Assembly: GCA_964423675.1 (NCBI GenBank)
Contig: CAYRFP010000005.1
Coordinates: 3,736-67,735 of the forward strand
Reading direction: 5' to 3'
Length of the DNA stretch: 64,000 nucleotides
DNA from: RUG563 sp964423675
Lineage (GTDB): Bacteria > Bacillota > Clostridia > Christensenellales > Aristaeellaceae
The notes beneath the pieces were generated by a model that was given only the letters and a program-made list of their open reading frames with translations, did no database searches and was not told where the DNA came from. This document shows, in pieces, positions 16,934 through 25,193 of this stretch; positions within the stretch are counted from its first letter, which is position 1, and each line of letters opens with the position of its first letter. A program made the translations under genes and the position numbers.

Positions 16934-17805
16934 TTGAGTGCCGTCTTGCTGTAAGCAGAGGGGCTCATGCCTACGATATTTTTGAAGGTCTTGGAGAAGT
17001 GATACGGGTCATTCATGCCGACCTCAACGCCCGCCTGACGAACCGTGTATCCTTCCTTCAGCAGCACCTTGGCTCGCTCCATTTTGCAAAAGAGCTGATA
17101 ACTCTGAGGCGGCATGCCAACCTCGGAAACAAACCGCTTGCGGAAGGTTTCCACTGGCATCCGGGACAGGGCGGCCATATCGCTTAGCGAGAAAGAATCC
17201 TTATATTGATTCTTGCGCATCGCATCCACAACCTTGGCGATTTCATGGGAAAGCACTGCGTCCATGGCCACAGGCTGGCCGGAATGGGAAGCCAGCATGG
17301 CCCACAGCAGCTGCTGAAGCTGGGCGCTGGAAGCGTCCTGGGCAGCGGCAACACGCACCGTGGCCTGCACGATGTGCTTCGCCAGATTCAACTGAGAAGG
17401 CAACGCGCCCTGCTTCATCATCCGATGCGGCAGCGCACCCATCCGCTGCAGGAACGCGCCAGACAGCGTGCCGCCAACCATCATCCACAGAACTCGTGCT
17501 TCCTGCCCCACTTCCAGCATCACGCCCTGCGTTCCCGGCGGGAGCATGCAGCAATCGCCCGCCCGCAGCTGAAACGAGGATTCTTCGTTGCCCAGCGTCA
17601 TCGCGCCGGTTTCTGCGGCAATCCACAGCCAGTGATCGCATACGCGCAGCGCATGAGAGCCGCTTTGCAGCATCGCCGAGCCAGATGCAGCGATGTAAAC
17701 GCCGCTGGCTCCGGCCAATGCATCGGGAGTATGAGAACCTTCTACCAGCACAGCCGGCATATCGGTGGCTTCTGGTGTATTTTGAAACAACAGGGATTCT
17801 GCCAT
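16930..17805 (-). CDS. AraC-family transcriptional regulator with cupin-like sensor domain
   Basis: A 291-aa one-component regulator. Residues 10-150 look like a cupin/AraC-binding beta-barrel with a ligand-pocket type segment (QSGSHALRVCDHWLWI). Residues 190-291 carry two helix-turn-helix motifs (SLSDMAALSRMPVETFRKRF and YTVRQAGVEVGMNDPYHFSKTFK, ending GMSPSAY). It is unusual as the first gene of the mrnC-rlmB-sigH operon, because a ligand-responsive regulator would not normally head an rRNA maturation/sigma factor cluster. Its own promoter (TTGACA, 17, TAAAAT) is strong. The ligand is unknown; sugars are the usual inducers of such proteins. Confidence 0.9.
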   Translation of the reverse strand: MAESLLFQNTPEATDMPAVLVEGSHTPDALAGASGVYIAASGSAMLQSGSHALRVCDHWLWIAAETGAMTLGNEESSFQLRAGDCCMLPPGTQGVMLEVGQEARVLWMMVGGTLSGAFLQRMGALPHRMMKQGALPSQLNLAKHIVQATVRVAAAQDASSAQLQQLLWAMLASHSGQPVAMDAVLSHEIAKVVDAMRKNQYKDSFSLSDMAALSRMPVETFRKRFVSEVGMPPQSYQLFCKMERAKVLLKEGYTVRQAGVEVGMNDPYHFSKTFKNIVGMSPSAYSKTALK

Positions 17806-17840
17806 GATAATTTTCCTCCATTATCTTGAGTACCTTCTTT

Positions 17841-17869
17841 ATTTTACATCCCAGAACGTACATTGTCAA
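17841..17869 (-). promoter_or_regulatory. Sigma-A promoter of the araC-mrnC-rlmB-sigH operon
   Basis: Minus-strand TTGACA (complement of 17864-17869), 17-base spacer, TAAAAT (complement of 17841-17846). Confidence 0.83.
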
Positions 17870-17951
17870 CAGGTGAACCAAAAATCACAACTATTAAATA
17901 GAAAACCGTGCGAAAAAATGGGCAAAACGCAAAGAAACGGGAAAAAATGCC

Positions 17952-17980
17952 TTGACAGAACGAATCGCGACCGCTACACT
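17952..17980 (+). promoter_or_regulatory. Near-consensus sigma-A promoter of the interrupted phosphatase gene
   Basis: TTGACA, 17-base spacer, TACACT. It ends 28 bases before ATG 18009, which is preceded by AAGGAG. Confidence 0.82.
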
Positions 17981-18008
17981 GAGAGAAAAAAGGAAGGAGC
18001 AAAAGCAT

Positions 18009-19013
18009 ATGCCCATTGAATTGCTGGCCCCAACGCCGGGGACGCGGCTGTTGCTGCTGACTGGCTCACAGCGCCTGTTAATCGAGCAAAATGTATCGTT
18101 TATGGGAAACGGCGGGGCGGCGATTGATTTTTTGCATCCTTCATTGTCAGATCAGGCGGATGCGTCGCAGGGAGCAGGGCTAACGCTGCAATGGCGGGGA
18201 ACGACGGGGCGTTGCCGCGTTTCGTAGCGCTGCCAGGGGGAAGAACGAATCATTGAAACCCTGGGCACAACGCTGACAGTATATAATCTGCGGATAGGCA
18301 TGCGGTATGATTGGACGGTGTGCTGCGCAGAGGAAACAGCAACCAGCTGGTTTGAAACGGAAGATCAGCCGCCACGGATTATGCGGGTGGATGGCGCGAC
18401 CAACGTGCGGGACATCGGTGGCTGGCGAACAGAAAATGGCCGCCGCATTCGCCAGGGGATGATTTTCCGGGGATCGGAGATGGATCGACATTTGCAGATT
18501 TCCAGCCACGGGATCAACGCTTTGCTGCATCAGTTGCGGGTGAAAACGGATCTGGATTTCCGCATTGAGGCAGATCATCCGGAGCTGGAAGAGCGCAGGC
18601 TGCAATGGCTTCATCTGCCTATTGGTGCGTATGAAGAAATTGGCGATGGGGCGCAGCAGGCAGCGTATGCCCGCGTTTTTCGCGCACTGCTGAATCCGGA
18701 TTATTATCCGATTTACGCCCATTGTTGGGGCGGAGCCGATCGCACGGGCTGCTTTTTTTATCTGCTGGGTGCTTTGCTTGGCATGACGCAGGCGGATCTG
18801 CTGCTGGATTATGAACTGACATCCCTGTCCATCTGGGGTGACCGCCGGAGAGATTCCGAGTCCTTTCAGCGATTCATGGCGGCGTTGAACGGCTTTGCGC
18901 CGCCATCCGCATCGCCACGCGAACGGGCGGAGCAATATTGGCAATCGTCTGGTATAACACAGCAGGAAATCCGCGCGATGAGGGAAATGCTTTTGGAAGA
19001 TGAAAGCGTTTGA
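18009..19013 (+). pseudogene. Tyrosine-protein phosphatase with N-terminal Fn3-like domain, interrupted by an in-frame TAG
   Basis: The frame from ATG 18009 to the stop at 19013 is open except for one amber codon at 18225-18227 (codon 73). Both sides belong to one protein: before it a beta-rich Fn3-like domain (LTLQWRGTTGRCRVS), after it the rest of that domain (TLTVYNLRIGMRYDWTV), then a dual-specificity phosphatase domain with GATNVRDIGGW, FRGSEMD and the catalytic loop HCWGGADRTG (Cys and Arg of CX5R), ending near residue 334. The reading frame does not shift across the TAG. Promoter and ribosome site are intact. It is most simply a recent nonsense mutation or base-call error; a restart at ATG 18300 could still make an intact 237-aa phosphatase domain. 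TAG also serves as a normal stop at the holin gene, so general amber recoding is unlikely. Confidence 0.8.
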
Positions 19014-19060
19014 ACGCATTCTATCAATAAATGACATGTTGAAAAAGCAAGAAATTCACT

Positions 19061-19089
19061 TTGCACGGCGCATCGGGCAATGCTATAAT
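19061..19089 (+). promoter_or_regulatory. Sigma-A promoter of the pseudouridine synthase / GH2 operon
   Basis: TTGCAC, 17-base spacer, perfect TATAAT, ending 34 bases before the start codon at 19124. Confidence 0.8.
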
Positions 19090-19123
19090 ATTTTTGCTGG
19101 AAAACAGAGAACGGGAAACAAAC

Positions 19124-20029
19124 ATGCGAGAAATAAAACATGTGGTAAGCCAGGCAGAAGCGGGGCGAACGGTGAAATCTCTGGCGTTGAAGGCATTGCA
19201 ACTGTCGAGAGGGCAATTCAGCCGCTTGAAATTTCAGGGGAATATACGCGTAGATGGCGTTCCGGCGCGGGCGGATGTGCGTCTGGCGGCAGGGCAGGAA
19301 TTGTCTGCTCGGCTAAGGGATGAAGGACAGATGATCGTTCCGTATGCTCAGGCGGTGCTGTCCATTCCATGGCAGGATGAGGACTACTGGATCATTGAAA
19401 AGCCCGCGCCTATGCCAACGATGTCTTCCTGCCATCAATCTGGCCCAACGCTGGAAAACGCGCTGTATGCTGCTCTCCAGGAGCCGGAGGATTTCGTGTT
19501 CCGCCCAGTCAATCGACTGGATAAGGGTACCAGTGGACTGATGGCCGTGGCCCGGAATGCGCATGCGCAGCAGCTATTGCAAAAGCAGCTACATTCTGAA
19601 GCATTTATTCGCGAATATCTGGCGATATGCGAGGGCAGACCGCCTCAGGACGCGGGCGTTATTGATGCACCTATTGGCATGGCGGGTCAGGGCGTTCGGC
19701 GGGAGGTGCGGGCAAATGGCAAGCCGGCAGTAACCCATTATCAGGTTCTTGCGCAGACGGAGCAACGGACGCTTTTGCGGCTTCGGCTGGAAACGGGCCG
19801 TACCCATCAGATTCGGGTGCATTTGCAGCATTTGGGATGTCCGATTGCGGGGGATTATTTGTATGGGAAGCCGCTGGATGCGTTGCCGGGGCGCTTTGCC
19901 CTGCATGCCTGCTTCCTCTCCTTTCATCACCCCCTGACTGGTCAGACCATTTCGCTGGAATCAGTGCTGCCGCCAAGCCTGGCGGAGTTGCTGGGTGAGA
20001 TCGGTAAAGAACTGATGCAGAGCAAATAA
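19124..20029 (+). CDS. RluA-family pseudouridine synthase
   Basis: A second member of the RluA family in the window. The 301-aa protein has an S4-like N-terminal domain (residues 10-65, QLSRGQFSRLKFQGNIRVDG), then the catalytic motif NRLDKGTSGLMAVA with the active Asp, and TGRTHQIRVHLQHLG. The promoter ends just upstream of ATG 19124 and excludes the longer frame from 19061. The ribosome site is weak (GGGAAAC). Only 13 bases separate it from the GH2 glycosidase gene, so an RNA-modifying enzyme and a glycosidase appear to share a transcript. The target uridine is unknown. Confidence 0.9.
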   Translation: MREIKHVVSQAEAGRTVKSLALKALQLSRGQFSRLKFQGNIRVDGVPARADVRLAAGQELSARLRDEGQMIVPYAQAVLSIPWQDEDYWIIEKPAPMPTMSSCHQSGPTLENALYAALQEPEDFVFRPVNRLDKGTSGLMAVARNAHAQQLLQKQLHSEAFIREYLAICEGRPPQDAGVIDAPIGMAGQGVRREVRANGKPAVTHYQVLAQTEQRTLLRLRLETGRTHQIRVHLQHLGCPIAGDYLYGKPLDALPGRFALHACFLSFHHPLTGQTISLESVLPPSLAELLGEIGKELMQSK

Positions 20030-20042
20030 GGAGGAAAAGAAC

Positions 20043-22208
20043 ATGCGCTTTGAGCAGAAGTGGCAGGGAGGACGATATGACCCTGCCGGCGAAACGGAAT
20101 ATCCGCTTTTCCCGGTGGAGGTGCCGGGCAACATCCAATATGATTATGCCATACATCAGCTGGGCATGGACTTGGATACGTTGATGTTCGGAACAAATGT
20201 GAAGCGGCTTCAGGAAACGGAGGACTGGTATTGGGAATACCGAACAAATCTGCAGTTTGAGACCGCAGCAGGACAGAGGCTGGTGCTGGTGGCCGAGGGC
20301 GTGGATTATCGGTTTGATATTTTGCTGGATGGCCAGCGGCTTTTCCAGCAGGAGGGCATGTATACCCCCGTTGAACTGGATCTGACGGATAAGGCGTGCC
20401 CTGGCGCTCTTTTGCAGTTTATTATTTATCCCCATCCCCGCAGCATTCCCTGCCCTGAAAAAGAGGCCGAATATCGCAGAGCAGCGGATCAATCCTGCAA
20501 GCCGCCGTTTTGCTATGGCTGGGACTGGAACCCCCGGCTGCTAATTTCGGGGCTTTGGATGCCTGCTTATCTGGAAAACCGGGGCCAGGGCTTTATCCGC
20601 CGATGTGAGCCATTTTATACCTTGAACGAGGAACGGGATCAGGCCAGCATCCGCTTTGAAACCGATTGCGATGTGGCCGTTACCTATACCATTCGCGATC
20701 GGGAAGGGCAGATCGTTTATCAGGGCACGGGCAGCGAATGCACCCTGGAAAATATTCATTTGTGGTGGTGCAACGGTCAGGGTGATCCGTATCTGTATAC
20801 ATGGACGGCGGAAACCGCCGGTGATTGCAAGCAGGGACGCATCGGCTTTAAAACGTTGCGGTTGGTATACAACGAGGGCGCTTTGCACGAGCAGCGGATA
20901 TTCCCCAAATCTCGCAATTCTGCCGCCATTACGCTGGAACTCAATGGCCGCCGTATTTTCGGCAAGGGCTCTAACTGGGTCAATCCGGAACTGTTTCTGG
21001 GCCGGGTGACCACGGAACGCTATCAGGAATTGCTTGAGGCGGCGCGGGATGCGCATATGAATATTCTGCGCATTTGGGGCGGATCGGGCATGAATAAGCC
21101 GGCGTTCTATGATCTATGCGATGAAATGGGTCTGCTGGTCTGGCAGGAATTCATGTTGGCGTGCAATAATTATCGGGGAACAGCAGCCTATCTTTCCGTG
21201 CTGGAAAAGGAAGCGGCGGCGGTGATTCGGGCGTTGAGAAGCCATGCTTGTCTTGCGATGTGGTGCGGCGGAAACGAATTGCTAAACGGCTGGTCGGGAA
21301 TGGATGAGCAGAGCCATGCGCTGCGGCTGCTGAACAAGCTATGCTATGAAATGGATTTCCAGCGGCCGTTCCTGATGACCTCGCCCTCGGCTGGCATGGG
21401 TCATGGCGGATATACCTTCCAGGATCGGGATACGGGCGAAGATGTGCTTTGCACCTTCCCCAAGAAGCATTTCACAGCGTATACGGAATTTGGCGTTCCT
21501 GCTTTGGCCGAGGAAGCGCTGCTTCGGAAGATCGTGCCGGAGGAAGAATTGTTCCCCCTGGATGAAAGCTCGGAAAATTGGATTACGCATCATCTTTTCC
21601 GAGCATGGGGAGGATATGGCTGGGCTTGCCTGCCTACCGTGCGTACGTATTTTGGTGAGCCCAGGGGCATAGAGGACGTAGTGAACGCTACAAAATGGTT
21701 CCAGTATATTGGATATCAGGCCATTTTTGAGGAAGCGCGGCGGCAATGGCCGTATTGCTCTATGGCAATCAATTGGTGCTATGAGGAGCCGTGGATTACG
21801 GCGGCCAATAATTCGCTGATTTCCTATCCCATGCAGCGCAAGGCTGGCTATTATGCTGTGCAAAGCGCGCTGCGCCCCGCCCTGGCCTGCGCACGAATTC
21901 CACATTTTGATTGGAAGAACCAGGATGCGTTTGACGCGCAGCTTTGGTATTTGAACGATTCCAATGAAACCGTTCAGGACGAGGTGACGGCGCTGGTGCG
22001 CATCGGGAATTGGGAGAAGCAGCTGCTGGTCTGGCAGACGGATCCGATTGCTCCGCGAACGAATCTTCAGGGTCCCTCTGTGCATTGCCAGCTCCCCTCG
22101 ATCGATGGCACGGATGCGCTGGAGTTTATTCTTAAAACCAAGATTTCCGGCCGGGAAAACGCATATCGCCTGCGCTATGTTTTCCATCGTCCCCGTAAGA
22201 ACAAATAA
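20043..22208 (+). CDS. Glycoside hydrolase family 2, beta-mannosidase-like
   Basis: Predicted to cleave terminal beta-mannosyl (or related beta-glycosyl) residues. The 721-aa protein has the GH2 sugar-binding jelly roll (1-165, with VPGNIQYDY and TEDWYWEYRT), an immunoglobulin-like domain (about 185-280), and a TIM barrel (about 290-590). In the barrel, FGKGSNWVNPELF and ILRIWGGS are typical of beta-mannosidases, WCGGNELLNG holds the acid/base Glu, and AYTEFGVPA holds the nucleophile Glu. It is roughly 100 residues shorter than many family members, mainly at the C-terminus. No signal peptide is present, so it acts in the cytoplasm on imported oligosaccharide. AAGGAGG precedes the ATG and a strong terminator follows. 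Confidence 0.88.
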   Translation: MRFEQKWQGGRYDPAGETEYPLFPVEVPGNIQYDYAIHQLGMDLDTLMFGTNVKRLQETEDWYWEYRTNLQFETAAGQRLVLVAEGVDYRFDILLDGQRLFQQEGMYTPVELDLTDKACPGALLQFIIYPHPRSIPCPEKEAEYRRAADQSCKPPFCYGWDWNPRLLISGLWMPAYLENRGQGFIRRCEPFYTLNEERDQASIRFETDCDVAVTYTIRDREGQIVYQGTGSECTLENIHLWWCNGQGDPYLYTWTAETAGDCKQGRIGFKTLRLVYNEGALHEQRIFPKSRNSAAITLELNGRRIFGKGSNWVNPELFLGRVTTERYQELLEAARDAHMNILRIWGGSGMNKPAFYDLCDEMGLLVWQEFMLACNNYRGTAAYLSVLEKEAAAVIRALRSHACLAMWCGGNELLNGWSGMDEQSHALRLLNKLCYEMDFQRPFLMTSPSAGMGHGGYTFQDRDTGEDVLCTFPKKHFTAYTEFGVPALAEEALLRKIVPEEELFPLDESSENWITHHLFRAWGGYGWACLPTVRTYFGEPRGIEDVVNATKWFQYIGYQAIFEEARRQWPYCSMAINWCYEEPWITAANNSLISYPMQRKAGYYAVQSALRPALACARIPHFDWKNQDAFDAQLWYLNDSNETVQDEVTALVRIGNWEKQLLVWQTDPIAPRTNLQGPSVHCQLPSIDGTDALEFILKTKISGRENAYRLRYVFHRPRKNK

Positions 22209-22226
22209 ATGCAAACGAAAGAAAAT

Positions 22227-22256
22227 AAGAGCCATTCCGTCTGGAGTGGCTCTTTT
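22227..22256 (+). terminator. Rho-independent terminator after the GH2 gene
   Basis: AAGAGCCATTCC and GGAGTGGCTCTT form a 12-bp stem (with wobble) around a GTCT loop, followed by TT. Nearly the same hairpin follows the GH42 gene on the other strand near 31330. Confidence 0.82.
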
Positions 22257-22288
22257 CATATAAAGGGTGGCTGGAAAAATGGTCAGCC

Positions 22289-23260
22289 TTACGGCCGATT
22301 CCATGCTTGAATCTGTTCAGACAGATGCGTCGCATAGAGCGTATGGCCCAAATCGTTGGGATGTAGGCCGTCTTCCAGAAGCGCTGCCACAGCGGGCAGC
22401 AGCGTTTGGCCATTGATGAGATGGAGATGATGGCGCTTGGCCAATCGTGCCAGCATGGCGTCCGTCTCGCTAAACGGAAAACGCTCCGGATGGTCAAAAG
22501 CATCGGTGCGCCAGATCGGCGTGAGCACAACGGTGGGCACATCCGGCCAGCAGGTACGCAGCTTGGAAAAATACGCATCTGCGTCCTGCGAAAACTGTTC
22601 CAAGCTTTTGCAGGTCCAGTCATTGGTGCCATAGGCGACGGTAATTAGATGCGGCAGGAATGAAAGTGATTTGTCCAGCATCTCCGGGCGAAATGTTTCT
22701 CCTGCAATGGATTGATTCAGCAAAGTGGCTTGGATGTTATGCGCCACTGCGTGCGGATAGGCATTTCCAGGAAATTGCGTTGTATATCCCTGGGTAATGG
22801 AATCGCCAAGGCAGAGCCAACGCGTCGCTGGAGCAGTCGACTGCACAAAGCTTGCATCGGGAAAGGAAATTTCACGGATGCGTGTTTCCGCTAAACAAGG
22901 AAAAATTAGCTGCACACGCTTGGAACCAGACGGCAACACTACATCCCAATCCATCTGCGGCTGCTGGGATACGTTGCCCTCCCGATGTGCAAACAGGCGC
23001 CTGTTTATTCGCAAATCAAAGGCCCATAAATTTCGGGAAGAACCGGGATGGAAATCCGAACGCAAAAAAAGACGGCTTGCATCGGTTTGACAATCCAGGC
23101 AAATCCCGGCGCTGGCCAAAGAACGAATTCTATAACCGGCATCCTGGGCATAGAACGCCATTTGATATGGCGTAAAACGAAGCGGCGTTTGCGTCCCATC
23201 CTCGTTGTTTTGGATGGAGATTGTTCCTGTTAAAAGATCAATGCATTCAGAAAGCTGCAT
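22289..23260 (-). CDS. SGNH/GDSL hydrolase (probable carbohydrate esterase)
   Basis: A 323-aa protein. Residues 1-140 are a beta-rich domain of the type found before SGNH domains in carbohydrate esterases. The SGNH domain follows: block I CLGDSITQGY with the nucleophile Ser, an Asn/Gly block II region, block III AYGTNDW, and block V DGLHPNDLGH with the catalytic Asp and His. It most likely removes acetyl or other acyl groups from sugars. No signal peptide is seen. AAGGAGG 7 bases before ATG 23260 sets the start. It follows the beta-propeller glycosidase gene by 44 bases in the same operon, so de-acylation and hydrolysis of one glycan are probably linked. Confidence 0.87.
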   Translation of the reverse strand: MQLSECIDLLTGTISIQNNEDGTQTPLRFTPYQMAFYAQDAGYRIRSLASAGICLDCQTDASRLFLRSDFHPGSSRNLWAFDLRINRRLFAHREGNVSQQPQMDWDVVLPSGSKRVQLIFPCLAETRIREISFPDASFVQSTAPATRWLCLGDSITQGYTTQFPGNAYPHAVAHNIQATLLNQSIAGETFRPEMLDKSLSFLPHLITVAYGTNDWTCKSLEQFSQDADAYFSKLRTCWPDVPTVVLTPIWRTDAFDHPERFPFSETDAMLARLAKRHHLHLINGQTLLPAVAALLEDGLHPNDLGHTLYATHLSEQIQAWNRP

Positions 23261-23304
23261 TTTTTGCGCCTCCTTGCCTTTGAAAGCATCGGATGATGAA
23301 GCAC

Positions 23305-25146
23305 TCAATCTGTGCTCGCTTCCATCGCCTGAGTTTCAAAAGCAGTGATATAGTAAATGCTTTCCTGGATTTTCGGTTCGCCCGCCCCGGGCAAATCTTG
23401 GGCGGGCTCGAATTCTTTGTCTTCGTCCAGGTAAGGACGGATGCGCTTTTTTCCGGTTCGGAATACCAGCCGTTCCACGGTTTCGGCATGATTAAAGAAT
23501 TTTCCTGTGCCGGCTGTGCTTCCATTGACGGAGAAAGATACCGTGCGCTCCACGCAATCCACTTCCCAAATCATGTGTAGTTCACCGCTATAGATGCAGA
23601 CTGGCGCAAAGCCGTTTCCGTGTTTTACCTTCAAGGTGCGATCTTCGTCCAGAATAACGCGATAAACGCATGCGCCTCGCCCATCGGTCAGATCGATTTC
23701 CAATCGTCCGTAATAATTTTGCCGAGGCAGCACAGATGCGCAAATGCGTACCTTTTCGCTTTCCGGGAAAACGCGTGTGGCGGCAGCATAATCATAGGGA
23801 TCTTTGCTACGCAGACGCAGTGCATTGCGATCTGGAACGCCGGACTCATGAATCTTTTCCAGGGAGACGCGGCTCCATACGCCGCTATAGACATTCCAGC
23901 CGGGAACAAAGCTTCGGGGCTGCATGACGTCAAAACAATCCTTGTAATGCGTATCAACGCGTCCAGTGATGGGCACGGGAACACGAGAAATCCAAATATC
24001 TTCTTTGTTGACGGAGTAAGCTAGGTACATGGCACCGTCCGGAGAGACGGCTCCGGCTTCCAATCCCCGGGTATAGTTGGGGCCGAAATCCCGCCAGAAT
24101 CCCCAATAACGCTGGGGCGGCACTTCGCCGTGAATGCAGAGCATATCTTTGAAAACAATGCCATCGTCGCTGGTAACAACAGCCAGAGGCCAGCGATGGC
24201 AAGAATCTGTATTGGGATTATAGCAAAGCGCATAACGGCCATCGGCTGTTTTTTCGCCCCAGATTTTTCCGCCACTCATGACCAGCGAACGGGAAATTTT
24301 AACAGGTTCCCAGGTCTTCCCATTGTCTTTGCTGATGGAAACACGGGATTTTTTCCAAAGCCCGACCAATCGTTTATCCGGCAATTGATAATAATTAAAG
24401 GCTTCCCCAGCGCCACGAATGGCGAAGAAATCGTCCTCTGGCCAGTCTCGGTTTTCTTCCCACCATTGTAGCGTAGTTAGTGGATCGGCAAGCAGCGCTT
24501 TTACGGCTTCGACGAACCCTAGGTCTTCGCTTTCCTGATAATCCGGGAATCGGCAGGTGTTTTTGTTGTAGCCGCATCGGGTGCTATACAGGGCCACGTA
24601 AATGGGCCCCAGTGTTCCGTTTTCATAAATTTCTCGCACCACCCGGGCGACCCCATTACCCTGGCAGGGCATCGTGGCTACTTCAGGGGAAAGCCCATAA
24701 AAACCCAATGCCAGCAGTCGGCCGTCGGGCGCAATGAAGAAATTCATGCGCTGATGCATGCAGGCATAGGCGCTTCCTTCTTCAAAAAGGTCGCTGTGCG
24801 GCCCATTATCCAGCGATAGATCCAGTGGGTATGGAGGAAAAAGAACGGAAGGAGCGGTCCAGCACAGTCCATCCGGCGATGTGCATAGGAAGGTCTGGCC
24901 TGCGCCTAAATGTTCATGTACTGGATTGGAAAGATACGCCAGATAAAATTTCCCACGCCACCAGGTGATATTGGGGGCATGGTTGTAGGTGTTGCCGCAG
25001 GAATCAGCATATTCTGGATGCGCGCGATTGGCCCGGACGATCTGCACGTTCCATGTGCCGACTGCAGGGCGCAAGCCACCATCATGAAAAACAAGATTAG
25101 GGGATTCGCTGCCTTCGTAACGAATGTAGCCGTCATTTTTCTGCAT
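23305..25146 (-). CDS. Asp-box beta-propeller glycosidase-like protein with C-terminal LamG-like domain
   Basis: A 613-aa protein of uncertain substrate. Residues 30-410 look like a five- or six-bladed propeller, with one clear sialidase-type Asp box (SISKDNGKTW) and related turns (TSPDGLCWTAP, TSDDGIVFKD, VSPDGAMYLAYS). Residues 430-590 look like a concanavalin/LamG-type beta-sandwich. This architecture is seen in sialidases and in newer propeller glycoside hydrolases. The classical sialidase FRIP motif is not visible, so sialic acid should not be assumed. There is no signal peptide. AAAGGAG precedes ATG. It lies between the membrane AraC receptor gene and the SGNH esterase gene, all on the minus strand. 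Confidence 0.72.
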   Translation of the reverse strand: MQKNDGYIRYEGSESPNLVFHDGGLRPAVGTWNVQIVRANRAHPEYADSCGNTYNHAPNITWWRGKFYLAYLSNPVHEHLGAGQTFLCTSPDGLCWTAPSVLFPPYPLDLSLDNGPHSDLFEEGSAYACMHQRMNFFIAPDGRLLALGFYGLSPEVATMPCQGNGVARVVREIYENGTLGPIYVALYSTRCGYNKNTCRFPDYQESEDLGFVEAVKALLADPLTTLQWWEENRDWPEDDFFAIRGAGEAFNYYQLPDKRLVGLWKKSRVSISKDNGKTWEPVKISRSLVMSGGKIWGEKTADGRYALCYNPNTDSCHRWPLAVVTSDDGIVFKDMLCIHGEVPPQRYWGFWRDFGPNYTRGLEAGAVSPDGAMYLAYSVNKEDIWISRVPVPITGRVDTHYKDCFDVMQPRSFVPGWNVYSGVWSRVSLEKIHESGVPDRNALRLRSKDPYDYAAATRVFPESEKVRICASVLPRQNYYGRLEIDLTDGRGACVYRVILDEDRTLKVKHGNGFAPVCIYSGELHMIWEVDCVERTVSFSVNGSTAGTGKFFNHAETVERLVFRTGKKRIRPYLDEDKEFEPAQDLPGAGEPKIQESIYYITAFETQAMEASTD

Positions 25147-25193
25147 GGATTAGATCTCCTTTCGTATTTGTAAAGAAAACGCTTCTTTTAAGT

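Noticed and set aside
18009..19013. Genome-wide amber recoding (for example pyrrolysine)
   Set aside because: Only one in-frame TAG was found and TAG ends the holin gene normally; no PYLIS-like or catalytic reason for the codon is seen in the Fn3-like domain.
23305..25146. Exo-alpha-sialidase
   Set aside because: An Asp box is present but the FRIP motif and the arginine triad could not be identified, so the substrate is left open.
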